A stretch of DNA of 46,635 nucleotides from positions 1-46,635 of the forward strand of contig JALHUM010000119.1 in NCBI GenBank assembly GCA_022865905.1, read 5' to 3'. The DNA comes from Anaerolineales bacterium. GTDB lineage: Bacteria > Chloroflexota > Anaerolineae > Anaerolineales > Villigracilaceae. The translations under genes were made by a program, and so were the position numbers. The notes beneath the pieces are model-generated. The model had not been told where the DNA came from and did not search any database. It saw nothing but the letters and a program-made list of their open reading frames with translations. Positions 1 through 9,362 of the stretch are shown piece after piece; the first letter of the stretch is position 1; each line of letters opens with the position of its first letter.

Positions 1-20
1 ATCATTGCATATAGAGACGG

Positions 21-26
21 TATAAT
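21..26 (+). promoter_or_regulatory. Putative -10 box upstream of obg
   Basis: A perfect TATAAT lies 20 bases before the obg start codon. The matching -35 would fall at or beyond the window edge, so only half of the promoter can be judged. If used, the leader would be very short, about 14 bases. A GGAG-type ribosome site (ctggagacagc) precedes the ATG. Confidence 0.4.
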
Positions 27-46
27 CATGCCTGACTGGAGACAGC

Positions 47-1312
47 ATGTTTATTGACCAGGCAGAGATCGAAGTCAAATCCGGCAAGGGCGGGGATGGC
101 ATGGTGCATTTCCATCGCGAGAAATACGTGCCGCGCGGCGGCCCGGATGGCGGCGACGGCGGGCGCGGCGGCGATGTAATTCTCGAAGTCCGCCCCACGC
201 TCAACACCCTGGCGGCTTTCCGTCACACCATCCGTTACATCGCCGAAGACGGCAAAGGCGGAGGCACCAATAACAAGTTTGGCAAGTCCGCCGAAAATCT
301 GGTGATCCCGGTCCCGCCCGGCACGGTAATATACGATGCGCATACAGGCGATTTGATTGGCGACCTGACCGCTCCCGACCAGCGACTCGTCGTCTGCAAG
401 GGCGGGCGCGGCGGGCGCGGCAACACCCATTTCAAGAACTCTATCAACCAGGCCCCGCGCACGGCGGAGAAGGGCGAGCCGGGTGAGGAAAAGCGTCTGC
501 GCCTGGAACTGAAACTCATCGCCGACATCGGTATTGTCGGCGTGCCGAACGCGGGCAAGTCCACGCTGCTTTCGGTGCTAACCAACGCCAAGCCTAAGAT
601 TGCCCCATACCCATTTACCACGCTCGAACCCAATCTCGGCGTGGCAAACGTGGACGAGGAGACGACCGTCGTCCTGGCCGACATCCCTGGCCTGATCGAG
701 GGGGCGAGTCAAGGCGCGGGGTTGGGTCACGACTTCCTGCGCCACGTCCAGCGGACCCGAGTCCTGATTCACATCCTGGACGGTCTCTCGGCTGATCCGC
801 TGGCGGATTTCTCACAGATCAACACTGAACTGGCGCTGTTCGACCCCAACCTCGCCAAAAAGCCGCAGATCGTAGCGCTGAATAAAATTGACCAGCCCGA
901 GGTCCAGGAACGCTGGCCGGAAATCCAGAAGGAACTCAAGAAACGCGGCTACGCGGCGATGAAAATTTCTGCCCTGGCGCGAACGGATGTCCATGAACTG
1001 CTGCTGAAAGCTGCTGGAAAACTGGCCGAGACTCCGCCGCTGGAAGAGACCGCGCCGCCCATGCCGGTCTACCGTCCAGCGGAAGACAGCCGCCAGTTCA
1101 CGATCAAGCGGGAGGGCGCGCACGAATGGCGTCTTTCCGGCGCGGGGATCGAGCGCGCCGCGGCCATGACTCCCTGGGATCAGGATGGCTCTGTGCGCCG
1201 CTTCCAAAAACTGATGGAGCATCTCGGCGTGGACGAGGCCCTGCGCAAGGCGGGCGTCAGGGAGGGGGATACGGTGCATATTGGGGAGTACGAGTTGGAG
1301 TGGCAGGAATAG
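47..1312 (+). CDS. obg: Obg/CgtA family GTPase
   Basis: Essential ribosome-associated GTPase acting in 50S subunit maturation and stress control. The protein has the three Obg parts in order. A glycine-rich N-terminal Obg fold (about residues 1-158) is full of GGDGGRGGD-type turns. The G domain follows, with P-loop GVPNAGKST near residue 165, G3 DIPGLIEGA and G4 NKID. A C-terminal OCT domain covers roughly residues 340-421. Length (421 aa) is normal for OCT-containing Obg proteins of Gram-positive-like lineages. The start at MFIDQAEIEV matches the family N-terminus and has a GGAG ribosome site. It is transcribed away from whatever lies upstream of the window and is followed by a 214-base gap. 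Identification is secure. Confidence 0.97.
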   Translation: MFIDQAEIEVKSGKGGDGMVHFHREKYVPRGGPDGGDGGRGGDVILEVRPTLNTLAAFRHTIRYIAEDGKGGGTNNKFGKSAENLVIPVPPGTVIYDAHTGDLIGDLTAPDQRLVVCKGGRGGRGNTHFKNSINQAPRTAEKGEPGEEKRLRLELKLIADIGIVGVPNAGKSTLLSVLTNAKPKIAPYPFTTLEPNLGVANVDEETTVVLADIPGLIEGASQGAGLGHDFLRHVQRTRVLIHILDGLSADPLADFSQINTELALFDPNLAKKPQIVALNKIDQPEVQERWPEIQKELKKRGYAAMKISALARTDVHELLLKAAGKLAETPPLEETAPPMPVYRPAEDSRQFTIKREGAHEWRLSGAGIERAAAMTPWDQDGSVRRFQKLMEHLGVDEALRKAGVREGDTVHIGEYELEWQE

Positions 1313-1526
1313 AACAGTGATCGATGTTCAGTTTTCAGTGATCGTTTCAAGAGACCGTGCGCGCGGCAATCCGGTTTGGCGGTTTTGCCGGAATAGCTCT
1401 TTTCCTTAAAATCCCTTGAGACTTCGCATCCTTCGTGTTCATCCGACTATCCGCGTTTATCTGTGTTTACACCTGCACTTGCAGCAGGTGCAAGTGTCTA
1501 TGGTTGATTGTCTTAGGAGTACTAGC
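1313..1526 (+). repeat. Intergenic gap with repeat-like DNA and two mutually exclusive hairpins
   Basis: This gap has no ORF. Its first part (acagtgatcgatgttcag...cagtgatcg) resembles the 'actgatcactg' dispersed repeat found in murC and at the rsmH end. The middle (cttcgcatccttcgtgttcatc) resembles the 'cttcgtg' repeats found elsewhere in the window. At 1470-1496 two 7-bp stems overlap: CACCTGC (1470-1476) pairs with GCAGGTG (1484-1490), while CACTTGC (1476-1482) pairs with GCAAGTG (1490-1496). Only one can form at a time. A clear promoter for the next gene was not recognised. Confidence 0.5.
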
Positions 1527-1991
1527 ATGTCTAAAGTTGCTATTAACACTCCCGCTCCCGATTTCACTCTGCCTGATTACACCGGCAAAACAGTGTGCCT
1601 TTCGGATTTTCGCGGTAAGACCCATGTTCTGCTGGTCTTCAATCGTGGCTTTATGTGACCGTTCTGTCGGGCGCACATGGCGCAGTTGCGCCAGGACTTT
1701 GCAGAATTCGAGCAGCGACAGACTACGATCCTGGTCGTCGGCCCGGAAAACGCTGCCGCCTTCGTCAGATACTGGCAGGAAAACGGACTGCCATTCGTCG
1801 GCTTACCCGACCCAACACACAGTGTGCTGAAATTGTACGGTCAGGAAGTCAACCTGTTCAAACTGGGACGCATGCCCGCCCAGGTTGTGGTGGACAAGAA
1901 AGGCATGGCGCGCTTTGTTCACTATGGGGATTCGATGAGCGATATTCCCGAAAATGGGGAATTGCTGGCACTGCTGGATGCGTTGAATTAA
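1527..1991 (+). CDS. Peroxiredoxin-like thioredoxin-fold protein, probable selenoprotein (TGA at codon 44 read as Sec)
   Basis: The frame opens MSKVAINTPAPDFTLPDY, a typical AhpC/TSA-redoxin start. After 43 codons it meets TGA (1656-1658) and continues in the same frame without loss of family similarity (PFCRAHMAQLRQ...) to TAA at 1991, giving 154 residues if the TGA is decoded. In this family the segment reads GF[WM]CPFCR. The TGA sits exactly at the first, catalytic cysteine, so the motif would be U-P-F-C. A stem TGGCGC/GCGCCA with loop AGTT (1678-1693) lies 25 bases downstream. It has a G in the first two loop positions, as bacterial SECIS hairpins do. The TGA is followed by C, a weak termination context. 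A TAGGAG ribosome site precedes the ATG. Likely role: thiol peroxidase or disulfide reductase in the cytoplasm. The alternative is a Cys-to-stop mutation or a sequencing error, since other genes here are interrupted. Confidence 0.7.
1678..1693 (+). promoter_or_regulatory. Candidate bacterial SECIS hairpin
   Basis: A perfect 6-bp stem TGGCGC/GCGCCA closes a 4-base loop AGTT. It begins 19 bases after the in-frame TGA of the peroxiredoxin-like gene, and its apical loop is 25 bases after it. Position, stem length and the early loop G agree with the loose bacterial SECIS consensus. A competing stem, GGCGCA (1670-1675) with TGCGCC (1687-1692), is also possible. The hairpin also encodes conserved protein, so the pairing could be incidental. 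Confidence 0.5.
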
Positions 1992-2000
1992 GGACGATCC

Positions 2001-2060
2001 AACTGGCATGAAAAACGAACGGCGCACCTTTCGATGCGTCGCTCGTTCGTGCCGCGCCCA
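2001..2060. terminator. Possible terminator hairpin between convergent genes
   Basis: Between the convergent peroxiredoxin-like gene and ftsZ the sequence ACGAACG...CGTTCGT (about 2016-2047) forms a long imperfect stem that includes GCGCA/TGCG inside. No clean T-tract follows on either strand. A role as a transcription boundary is therefore only suggested by its position. Confidence 0.3.
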
Positions 2061-2122
2061 CGGTTTGATTGTGCCGCTCCCTTGGCCCCTTTGCTTAGGG
2101 CGAAGGTGTGTGGCACGTAATT

Positions 2123-3264
<1,142 letters not shown>

Positions 3265-3398
3265 GTTGTGCCTCCTGTAATTTTGTCCGATAGTCGGTTT
3301 GTTTGATAGTCTAATTGTCTGTTGGTCTGATGGTCGAATTGACCACTTGTTTAACGGGGCGTCGCTGCTTCCGCGCATCCCTGTATCACCGCGTCTTG
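3265..3398 (-). repeat. ftsA-ftsZ spacer with degenerate GATAGTC-type repeats
   Basis: The 134-base spacer contains gtccgatagtcgg, gatagtctaattgtc and gtctgatggtcgaattgacc. This short repeat style recurs at 22387-22460 upstream of ssnA (tctgatggtc, tagtctaattgtc). On the minus strand it forms the leader of ftsZ and ends in the AGGAGG ribosome site. No clear promoter is seen. Confidence 0.5.
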
Positions 3399-4637
3399 CT
3401 ATGGGAGCAGCCGTTTGAACCAATTTTTTATGGGTTCAATGTTCATACGACTCTCTCCTTTCGGGCGGTGGCGCGGACGATTACGCGCCGAGGGCATTTC
3501 CTCATCCTGCATGGCTGCTGCCCATTGCAGCAGACCCACGCTTGTGGAATATGCGGGTGATGACAGCTTGTCTACCAGGCCGACCAGATTCTCCGGCTTG
3601 GCGGTGCGGACGGGGAGGCCGAGCACCTGGCTGGCCAGTTGTCGGATTCCGGGCAGGTTGCTCGTCCCGCCGGTTAGCACCATGCCAGCTGGCAGCAGAC
3701 CATCGTAGCCGGAGCGTTTGATCTCCTGCAGGGACAGAAGGAAGATCTCTTCGACGCGCGCCTCGATGATGTGGGCCAGCTCCTGGCGGTTGATCTGTGC
3801 AGGTTGTTCTTCTCCGAAGGGGCGGACGGTGAAGTGTTCTTCGCTGCCGACCCCGGATTTCAGCGCATAGCCGTACTCTATTTTGACTTCCTCGGCTTGC
3901 GGGATGGGCAGGCGTAGGCCGTGGGCGATGTCAGCTGTGATGTGATTACCGCCGACGGCCAGCACCATCGTATGCCAGATGTTGCCGCCCACGTAGATGG
4001 CTAGGTCGGTAGTTCCGCCGCCGATGTCGCACACGGCCACACCCATCTGGCGCTCGGAGTCGGTTAATACCACGTCACCGGAGGCCAGCGGGTTGAGCAC
4101 GAACTGGAGCACTTCCACGCCTGCCGCGCCCACGCACTGGCGCAGGTTCTCGGCCGTGGCGGAGGCTGCGGTGATGATGTGCGCCTCTACTTCTAGCCGG
4201 AAGCCGTGCATGCCGATGGGGACATTGATGCCGTCCTGACCGTCCACCACGAAGCCGCGCTGGATGATGTGTATGATCTCGCGGTTGTGGGGGATGGCGA
4301 CAGCGCGGGCGGCGTCCAGGGCGCGTGCGATGTCGTATTCGTCAATCACATCACCCGAAACGCCCACCACGCCGCGGCTGTTTATCGAGGCAACATGCGC
4401 CCCGGCCAAGCTGACCAGCGCGGCGGTGATCTCCACGCCGGAAGTTTGTTCGGCCTTCTCCACCGAACGGACAATGGCCTGCGAGGCCGCCGCCAGGTCT
4501 ACGATCACACCCTTGCGGATGCCTTCCGAAGGCTCGATGCCCACACCCAGGATGCGGATGGCTTCTTCTTCCACCCGCCCGATCAGGGTGCAGACTTTGG
4601 TGGTACCTACGTCAATTCCTACGACAATCTCGTCCAT
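3399..4637 (-). CDS. ftsA: Cell division protein FtsA
   Basis: Actin-like ATPase that tethers FtsZ to the membrane. It starts [20 protein letters not shown], the phosphate-1 region of the actin/Hsp70 fold. It contains the 1C subdomain region typical of FtsA, a phosphate-2 motif [14 protein letters not shown], and the adenosine motif [12 protein letters not shown]. The last residues ([15 protein letters not shown]) form the conserved amphipathic membrane-targeting helix. Length (412 aa) is normal. It lies 27 bases downstream of ftsQ and directly upstream of ftsZ, the usual order. Confidence 0.97.
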   Translation of the reverse strand: MDEIVVGIDVGTTKVCTLIGRVEEEAIRILGVGIEPSEGIRKGVIVDLAAASQAIVRSVEKAEQTSGVEITAALVSLAGAHVASINSRGVVGVSGDVIDEYDIARALDAARAVAIPHNREIIHIIQRGFVVDGQDGINVPIGMHGFRLEVEAHIITAASATAENLRQCVGAAGVEVLQFVLNPLASGDVVLTDSERQMGVAVCDIGGGTTDLAIYVGGNIWHTMVLAVGGNHITADIAHGLRLPIPQAEEVKIEYGYALKSGVGSEEHFTVRPFGEEQPAQINRQELAHIIEARVEEIFLLSLQEIKRSGYDGLLPAGMVLTGGTSNLPGIRQLASQVLGLPVRTAKPENLVGLVDKLSSPAYSTSVGLLQWAAAMQDEEMPSARNRPRHRPKGESRMNIEPIKNWFKRLLP

Positions 4638-4664
4638 AAGTGGTAGCTCCTGGCTACCATAGTG

Positions 4665-5657
4665 TCACTGGGTCTCACGAAAGAATGGGGCATTCAGGTA
4701 TTCCACACTGATAAGCGTGGGCCGGATGCCTTTGTTGGTGAGTGTATCAACGATAGCTTGATATATTTTTAGCTTCATCGGAATGTCATCCGTATTTTGT
4801 CCAAAGTAGACCTGCCAGCCGCGCGTATCTTGCCAGCCCAGGCCATACGTCATGTCGTAGATCATCGGCGCTCCACCGGGGATAAATGAATTCAGGGTGA
4901 TAATCACTTGGACCATGGCCGGGTCGAGGAAGGGGTGCGTCTGACCTGCGGCCTGCTGAGGGTCAAGCTGGACCGGAGGTGGGTTCCCGTTTGCGACGAC
5001 GCTGATCAGGTTCCCAGACTTGCCGCGCGGTGGGAAGGCCACACCCTGGGCGTCAATCCAGGCCATCGTCCCGTCCTGATACCAGGCGATGAGTGGGATG
5101 CGTTCAGCCACGCTGACAATAATCCGGTTCGGAAGAACGATATGCACCTCTGCGCTGGAGAGGTCGGGGTAGTCAGCCAGTATGTTCGCCGTGATCTGGG
5201 TCGGGATGGCCATGAAGATAGGCTGCCCGATAAATTGCAAGGCGGCGTTGATCTCGTCCTCGCCCAGGCGCTGGTTACCGCTGATCTCGGCCCCGTTCAC
5301 CTTGAAAGTAGAAGAAGTCCATATTGTGTAGAGACTGAAGATGAGCGCGGCGCACAGCAGGGTTGAGAATATACGTGTGCTGAATTGTGGGATGGCGATG
5401 CCGGGCGTGCGCACGTCTGTTCTGCCCATGCTGAAGGCAATATCGTAGTGCTGGCGGCGAGGTTTCTTCGTGGTTGGCCGCGCCGCTTTGCCTTTCGGCG
5501 TGCGGGTTTGTTTGACCAAGCGCGGCGTCACGGGCAGGAACACTGTCTCCGGACGGTAGACAGTTTTTTGGGTCTGCGTCAGGCGCTGGTGAGTCTGTTG
5601 CGTCCGGCGCGCGCGGACGAGTTCGGCGCGAGGTAGGTCCTGTTTCATACGGCTCAT
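4665..5657 (-). CDS. ftsQ: FtsQ/DivIB-type division protein
   Basis: Bitopic membrane protein of the divisome that contacts FtsL/FtsB-type partners. A long basic cytoplasmic tail (about residues 1-90, rich in R, K, T and Q) precedes one membrane segment (IFSTLLCAALIFSLYTIW). A POTRA domain follows, beginning FKVNGAEISGNQRLGEDEI, then the beta domain. The segment SSAEVHIVLPNRIIVSVAERIPLIAW is characteristic of the family. At 330 aa it is somewhat longer than E. coli FtsQ because of the N-terminal tail. It overlaps ddl by 4 bases (ATGA), so the two are probably translationally coupled. Confidence 0.93.
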   Translation of the reverse strand: MSRMKQDLPRAELVRARRTQQTHQRLTQTQKTVYRPETVFLPVTPRLVKQTRTPKGKAARPTTKKPRRQHYDIAFSMGRTDVRTPGIAIPQFSTRIFSTLLCAALIFSLYTIWTSSTFKVNGAEISGNQRLGEDEINAALQFIGQPIFMAIPTQITANILADYPDLSSAEVHIVLPNRIIVSVAERIPLIAWYQDGTMAWIDAQGVAFPPRGKSGNLISVVANGNPPPVQLDPQQAAGQTHPFLDPAMVQVIITLNSFIPGGAPMIYDMTYGLGWQDTRGWQVYFGQNTDDIPMKLKIYQAIVDTLTNKGIRPTLISVEYLNAPFFRETQ

Positions 5658-6784
5658 GCTGTTCTCCGGAATCGTCGTTCGGTGCGGTCGCGCTCGGCCT
5701 TGCGTTCGAGCGCCAGTTCGATCAGCCGGTCAACCAGTTTGGCGTAGGGCAGACCTGTGGCTTCCCAGAGTTTGGGATACATGCTGATGCTGGTGAAGCC
5801 AGGGATGGTGTTGACCTCGTTCAGAAATATTTCTTCTGTCACTTTGTCAATGAAGAAATCCACGCGCGCCATGCCGGCGCAATCAATAGCTTTATAAGCA
5901 GATACAGCCATCTGGCGGATTTTCTCAGCGGTCTCGGTCGGGAGGGGCGCCGGGATGAGCAGGCAGGAAGTACCGTCTATGTACTTGGATTCGTAGGAAT
6001 AAAACTCGCGGCTGGGCAGCACCTCGCCCGGGACAGAGGCCTGCGGCTCGTCGTTGCCCAACACGCTGGCCTCGATCTCTCGGGCGTTCACGCCGCGCTC
6101 GACCAAAACGCGCCGGTCATAGGAGGCCGCCTCGAGCAGACCTTCGGCCAGGTCAGCGCGGCTGCGGCACTTGGTGATGCCGACCGAGGAACCCAGGTTG
6201 GCGGGCTTGACGAACAGCGGATAGGCAGCCACAGCCTCGGCTTTCCGGATGACCGATTCCATATCCTTCTCGATTTCGTTGCGCAAGACGATCACGGACT
6301 CGACCGTCGGGATGCCGTTTGTGCGCATCACATCCTTGAAAACCCCCTTGTCCATGCCGACCGCGGAGCCAGTCACGCCTGCGCCGACGTAGGCCAGGTC
6401 AGCCATTTCCAACAGGCCTTGCAGCGTCCCGTCTTCGCCACAAGTACCGTGCAGGACGGGGAAGATTACGTCAATGTCCGTGAGTTTTTCCAGCACTGTG
6501 CCGTGATCAGTAATACGTAAAGCATAAAGGCCGGGCTTGGAGGGATCGGGCAGGAGGGTGCAGGGTATCAGGCCTTTGGTCTCGCCTTTTTCCAACAAGT
6601 CGCGAACATTATCGCCGGTCAGCCAGGCACCCTCGTGTGTGATACCGACTTGAAGAACCTCGTACTTGGCCGGGTCTAGTACCGATAGAACGGATTGCGC
6701 GGAAACGAGGGATACTTCGTGTTCGCCGGAGCGTCCTCCGAAGAGAACTGCAATTTTAAGTCGGGTTGAAGGGTTTGTTGTCAT
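5654..6784 (-). CDS. ddl: D-alanine--D-alanine ligase
   Basis: ATP-grasp ligase making the D-Ala-D-Ala dipeptide for peptidoglycan in the cytoplasm. The N-terminus KIAVLFGGRSGEHEVSLVSAQSV is diagnostic. Further landmarks are VFPVLHGTCGEDGTLQGLLE, the ATP-grasp segment YPLFVKPANLGSSVGITK, and the metal/phosphate site FLNEVNTIPGFTSISMYP. Length (376 aa) is typical of the longer, Gram-positive-type Ddl. It abuts murB with no gap and overlaps ftsQ by 4 bases, placing it in the middle of one polycistronic unit. Confidence 0.97.
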   Translation of the reverse strand: MTTNPSTRLKIAVLFGGRSGEHEVSLVSAQSVLSVLDPAKYEVLQVGITHEGAWLTGDNVRDLLEKGETKGLIPCTLLPDPSKPGLYALRITDHGTVLEKLTDIDVIFPVLHGTCGEDGTLQGLLEMADLAYVGAGVTGSAVGMDKGVFKDVMRTNGIPTVESVIVLRNEIEKDMESVIRKAEAVAAYPLFVKPANLGSSVGITKCRSRADLAEGLLEAASYDRRVLVERGVNAREIEASVLGNDEPQASVPGEVLPSREFYSYESKYIDGTSCLLIPAPLPTETAEKIRQMAVSAYKAIDCAGMARVDFFIDKVTEEIFLNEVNTIPGFTSISMYPKLWEATGLPYAKLVDRLIELALERKAERDRTERRFRRTA

Positions 6785-7735
6785 TTACGAATTCCATTCG
6801 CCGATCAGCTCAATCTCCATCTCGAGACGGACGCCAAATCTTGCCTCAACAGCGTTCCTGGCTAAATCAATCAACCCTTTCACATCCTTCGCGCTCGCCT
6901 TTCCATGATTGATAAAGAAGTTCGCATGGATGGGGCTGATCTCCGCATTGCCGATGCGCGTTCCTTTCAATCCAGCAGCCTCGATCAAGCGACCTGCAAA
7001 ATCGCCCAGCGGGTTTTTGAACATCGAACCCATGCTCGCTCCCGGTGGCTGGGTGCTTCGTCGGCGGGCGGATAGCTGCTTCATCTTGGCCTGGATCTCG
7101 TTCGGTTCTCCTCTTCCTAGTCCCAATGTAGCAGCCAGGACGAGCACCGGTTGGGGTTCGCGCTTCAACAGGCTGCTGCGGTAGCTGTAAGCCATCTTCT
7201 CCACTGGCCAGACTTCGCCTCCGCGCTGGCGATGCAGGATTTCGACCGAGATCAGGTTCCCAGCGATGTCGCCATCGAAGGCGCCCGCGTTGCCGTAGAT
7301 CGCGCCACCCAGACTGCCCGGCACCGTCGCGGCCCATTCCATGCTGTTCAGGCCAAGTCGCGCTGCCCGCTGGGCAATGGTATTGAGTGTGGTGCCCGAT
7401 TCGGCCCGTAGGCTGGGTGGTTCGGATTGCGTATCGAAGCGCACCAGTCGCGCCCGGTTGACGAGCGCAACACCGCGCAGGCCCTTATCGCCGACCAGCA
7501 CGTTCGTGCCTCCGCCCAGGATGACAAAGGGCTGCTTCATCTCCCAAAGCCTGGTGGCTGTTGCAGCCAGCTCGTCTGCCGAATGGACGAAAACCAGCGC
7601 ATCGGCCGGGCCGCCAATGCGCGCCGAGGTGTAACCGGCCAATGGAGCGTTCTCTTGCAGGCGGTCGCCGAACAGTTCGCGCAGGGTGGAGAGGGTTGCA
7701 GGTCGCATTTCAGGTGTGTCTTGAGTCTTTCGCAT
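6785..7735 (-). CDS. murB: UDP-N-acetylenolpyruvoylglucosamine reductase
   Basis: FAD- and NADPH-dependent reductase that converts UDP-GlcNAc-enolpyruvate into UDP-MurNAc. FAD-binding motifs are visible: TSARIGGPADALVFV near residue 40, VILGGGTNVLVGDKGLRG, and GSLGGAIYGNAGAFDGDI. The Y-loop YSYRSSLLK and the C-terminal GRLIEAAGLKGTRIGNAEISPIHANFFIN match type-II-like short MurB proteins. 316 aa is normal. It ends one base before the ddl start, so coupling is likely. The 48 bases upstream carry no obvious promoter. Confidence 0.97.
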   Translation of the reverse strand: MRKTQDTPEMRPATLSTLRELFGDRLQENAPLAGYTSARIGGPADALVFVHSADELAATATRLWEMKQPFVILGGGTNVLVGDKGLRGVALVNRARLVRFDTQSEPPSLRAESGTTLNTIAQRAARLGLNSMEWAATVPGSLGGAIYGNAGAFDGDIAGNLISVEILHRQRGGEVWPVEKMAYSYRSSLLKREPQPVLVLAATLGLGRGEPNEIQAKMKQLSARRRSTQPPGASMGSMFKNPLGDFAGRLIEAAGLKGTRIGNAEISPIHANFFINHGKASAKDVKGLIDLARNAVEARFGVRLEMEIELIGEWNS

Positions 7736-7783
7736 CTATACTAAATCTCGGTAGAGGTGGCTCCCATGCCGCCTACGAGCGGG

Positions 7784-7972
7784 CTAGCTGTTTTCGAAAT
7801 ACTCGATCAGCCGGAGCACAATGGCGATCATTTCGGGGGTGGATGTTTGCTGTTTTTGAACGGCTCTACGCCATTTCTTTTCGGGCTTGGCGGAGGGCTT
7901 GTCGCCCGATGTCGTCTTAAGTTTAAGCATAGTGACAACGTTGGTTTCGTAAACAAGTCCTTTTTCAAGCAT
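7784..7972 (-). CDS. Small ORF coupled to murC, function unknown
   Basis: A 62-residue ORF starts at an ATG overlapping the murC stop codon (ATGCTTGA), the same 8-base overlap style used at mraZ/rsmH. The predicted product is MLEKGLVYETNVVTMLKLK... with a basic middle (KPSAKPEKKWRR) and a hydrophobic, helical C-terminus (PEMIAIVLRLIEYFENS). No family was recognised. In favour: the coupling, the strand, and its fit into the murC-murB gap. Against: small size and no homology argument. The ORF track extends it upstream to 8056, which would overlap murC deeply and is less likely. Confidence 0.4.
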   Translation of the reverse strand: MLEKGLVYETNVVTMLKLKTTSGDKPSAKPEKKWRRAVQKQQTSTPEMIAIVLRLIEYFENS

Positions 7973-9359
7973 GACGCACCTCACTTGTCTGCATGGCAGC
8001 CAGCACCTGCGTGCTGACCAGGTCGGCATCCCCGGCGGAAAGCACCAGTAGCACATCGCCGGGTCGGAGATGAGAGACGAGATAATCGCTCACGGCTGGC
8101 AAATCCGGGATGAACTGCGCCGAGAGGTGGGGCATGGCCTGCACAACCTGGGCGGCGGAATAATCCTGGATTGGCTCGCGTGCGGCGTAGATTTCGGTCA
8201 CGATGACCTGGTCGGCGTCAGCGAAGGCATGGGTGAACTGGTCGAACAGCGTCTGTGTGCGCGAGAAGGTGTGCGGCTGCCAGACTGCCCAGATGTGACG
8301 GTCCGGATAACGGGAACGCGCCGCCGCCAGCGTGGCCCGGATTTCGGTGGGATGGTGGGCGTAGTCATCAATGACGACGATCCCGTTCGCTTCTCCGCGG
8401 ACCTCGAACCTGCGTCCCGTACCCGTAAACTGTCCCAAGGCCTGGGCGGCAGCTTCCAGCGAAAGGCCGAGCAGGCTGACCACTACCAGCGAGGCCAGCG
8501 CGTTGAGAACGTTGTGGCTGCCGGGTACTTGGAGATTTACGATTGACGATTGACGATTTACGATTGCCTCGAAGCTGAAGCCACCTCTTTCATTGGCTTT
8601 CACGTTCTTTGCCAGCGCCCACTGATCACTGTTCATTGATAACTGATCACTGATACCGTATGCAACGGCTTTCCTGCCGGCCCTCCCCGCTTCTGCGAGT
8701 AGGGCATTCGCGCCCACATCCTCAACACAGGCAACCAGAACACCATCGGGAGGCAGGAGCTTTACAAATTCTACGAACGCGGCCTGGAAATCGGCCGGTG
8801 TCGGATAACAATCCGGATGGTCGTGTTCGACGTTGGTTACCACTTCGATGACAGGTTTCAAGCCCAGGAACATGCGGTCATACTCGTCGGCTTCGATGAC
8901 GAAAGTCTTGCCCTTCCCGGCGCGGGCGTTTACGCCCAGGTTGTTCAGCACGCCACCGACGATGAAAGAAGGTTCCTGCCCAAGAGCCGTTAGCAGCCAG
9001 ACGAGCATGGCGGTGGTGGTGGTCTTGCCGTGCGTCCCGGCCACGGCGATGCCGGTCTTGCCAGCCATCAGCCTGCTGAGAAAATTAGCCCGCTTGAGCA
9101 CCGGGATGCCAGCCGCCCGCGCCGCCGCCACTTCCACGTTGTCATCTGGTATGGCCGAGGAGCGCACCACCAGGTCGGCGTCCGAGACATTCTGGGGGCT
9201 GTGTCCGAGGCCGATGGTTATGCCAGCAGACCGGAGTTCCGCAAGCAAGGGCGTCTCGGCGCGGTCAGAGCCGCTCACCGCGTATCCCATCTCCTTCAAG
9301 AGACGAGCAATTGCTGAGAGTCCGCTTCCGCCGATGCCGATCAAGTGAATGTGTTCCAT
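7965..9359 (-). CDS. murC: UDP-N-acetylmuramate--L-alanine ligase, with two in-frame repeat inserts
   Basis: First Mur ligase, adding L-Ala to UDP-MurNAc in the cytoplasm. It shows the Rossmann start HIHLIGIGGSGLSAIARLL, the ATP loop GTHGKTTTTAM, the ligase centre VTNVEHDHPDCY, and the C-terminal DDYAHHPTEIRATLAAAR. Around residues 235-285 the protein departs from the family, with SDQLSMNSDQWALAKN and later IVNRQSSIVNLQV. In the DNA these coincide with two repeat-like tracts, actgatcactgttcattgat (8630-8655) and gatttacgattgacgattg (8533-8566). They lie in a surface region between conserved blocks and keep the frame. 464 aa is normal overall. The gene sits 3 bases downstream of the CvpA-like gene. 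Confidence 0.96.
   Translation of the reverse strand: MEHIHLIGIGGSGLSAIARLLKEMGYAVSGSDRAETPLLAELRSAGITIGLGHSPQNVSDADLVVRSSAIPDDNVEVAAARAAGIPVLKRANFLSRLMAGKTGIAVAGTHGKTTTTAMLVWLLTALGQEPSFIVGGVLNNLGVNARAGKGKTFVIEADEYDRMFLGLKPVIEVVTNVEHDHPDCYPTPADFQAAFVEFVKLLPPDGVLVACVEDVGANALLAEAGRAGRKAVAYGISDQLSMNSDQWALAKNVKANERGGFSFEAIVNRQSSIVNLQVPGSHNVLNALASLVVVSLLGLSLEAAAQALGQFTGTGRRFEVRGEANGIVVIDDYAHHPTEIRATLAAARSRYPDRHIWAVWQPHTFSRTQTLFDQFTHAFADADQVIVTEIYAAREPIQDYSAAQVVQAMPHLSAQFIPDLPAVSDYLVSHLRPGDVLLVLSAGDADLVSTQVLAAMQTSEVRHA
8533..8566. repeat. Repeat tract inside murC (GATTTACGATTGACGATTG type)
   Basis: The tract agatttacgattgacgattgacgatttacgattg is a run of a degenerate 'cgattta/cgattga' unit. It is placed in frame in murC and encodes IVNRQSSIVNL on the minus strand. 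Its low complexity and poor fit to MurC conservation suggest an inserted dispersed element. Confidence 0.6.
8628..8658. repeat. Repeat tract inside murC (ACTGATCACTG type)
   Basis: The tract cactgatcactgttcattgataactgatcactgata is partly self-complementary (actgatca/tgatcagt). It encodes SDQLSMNSDQW in frame. Similar DNA occurs at 18338-18370 (gttcactgatgactgataactg), where it forms the C-terminal tail of RsmH, and near 1316-1345. Confidence 0.6.
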
Positions 9360-9362
9360 ATC

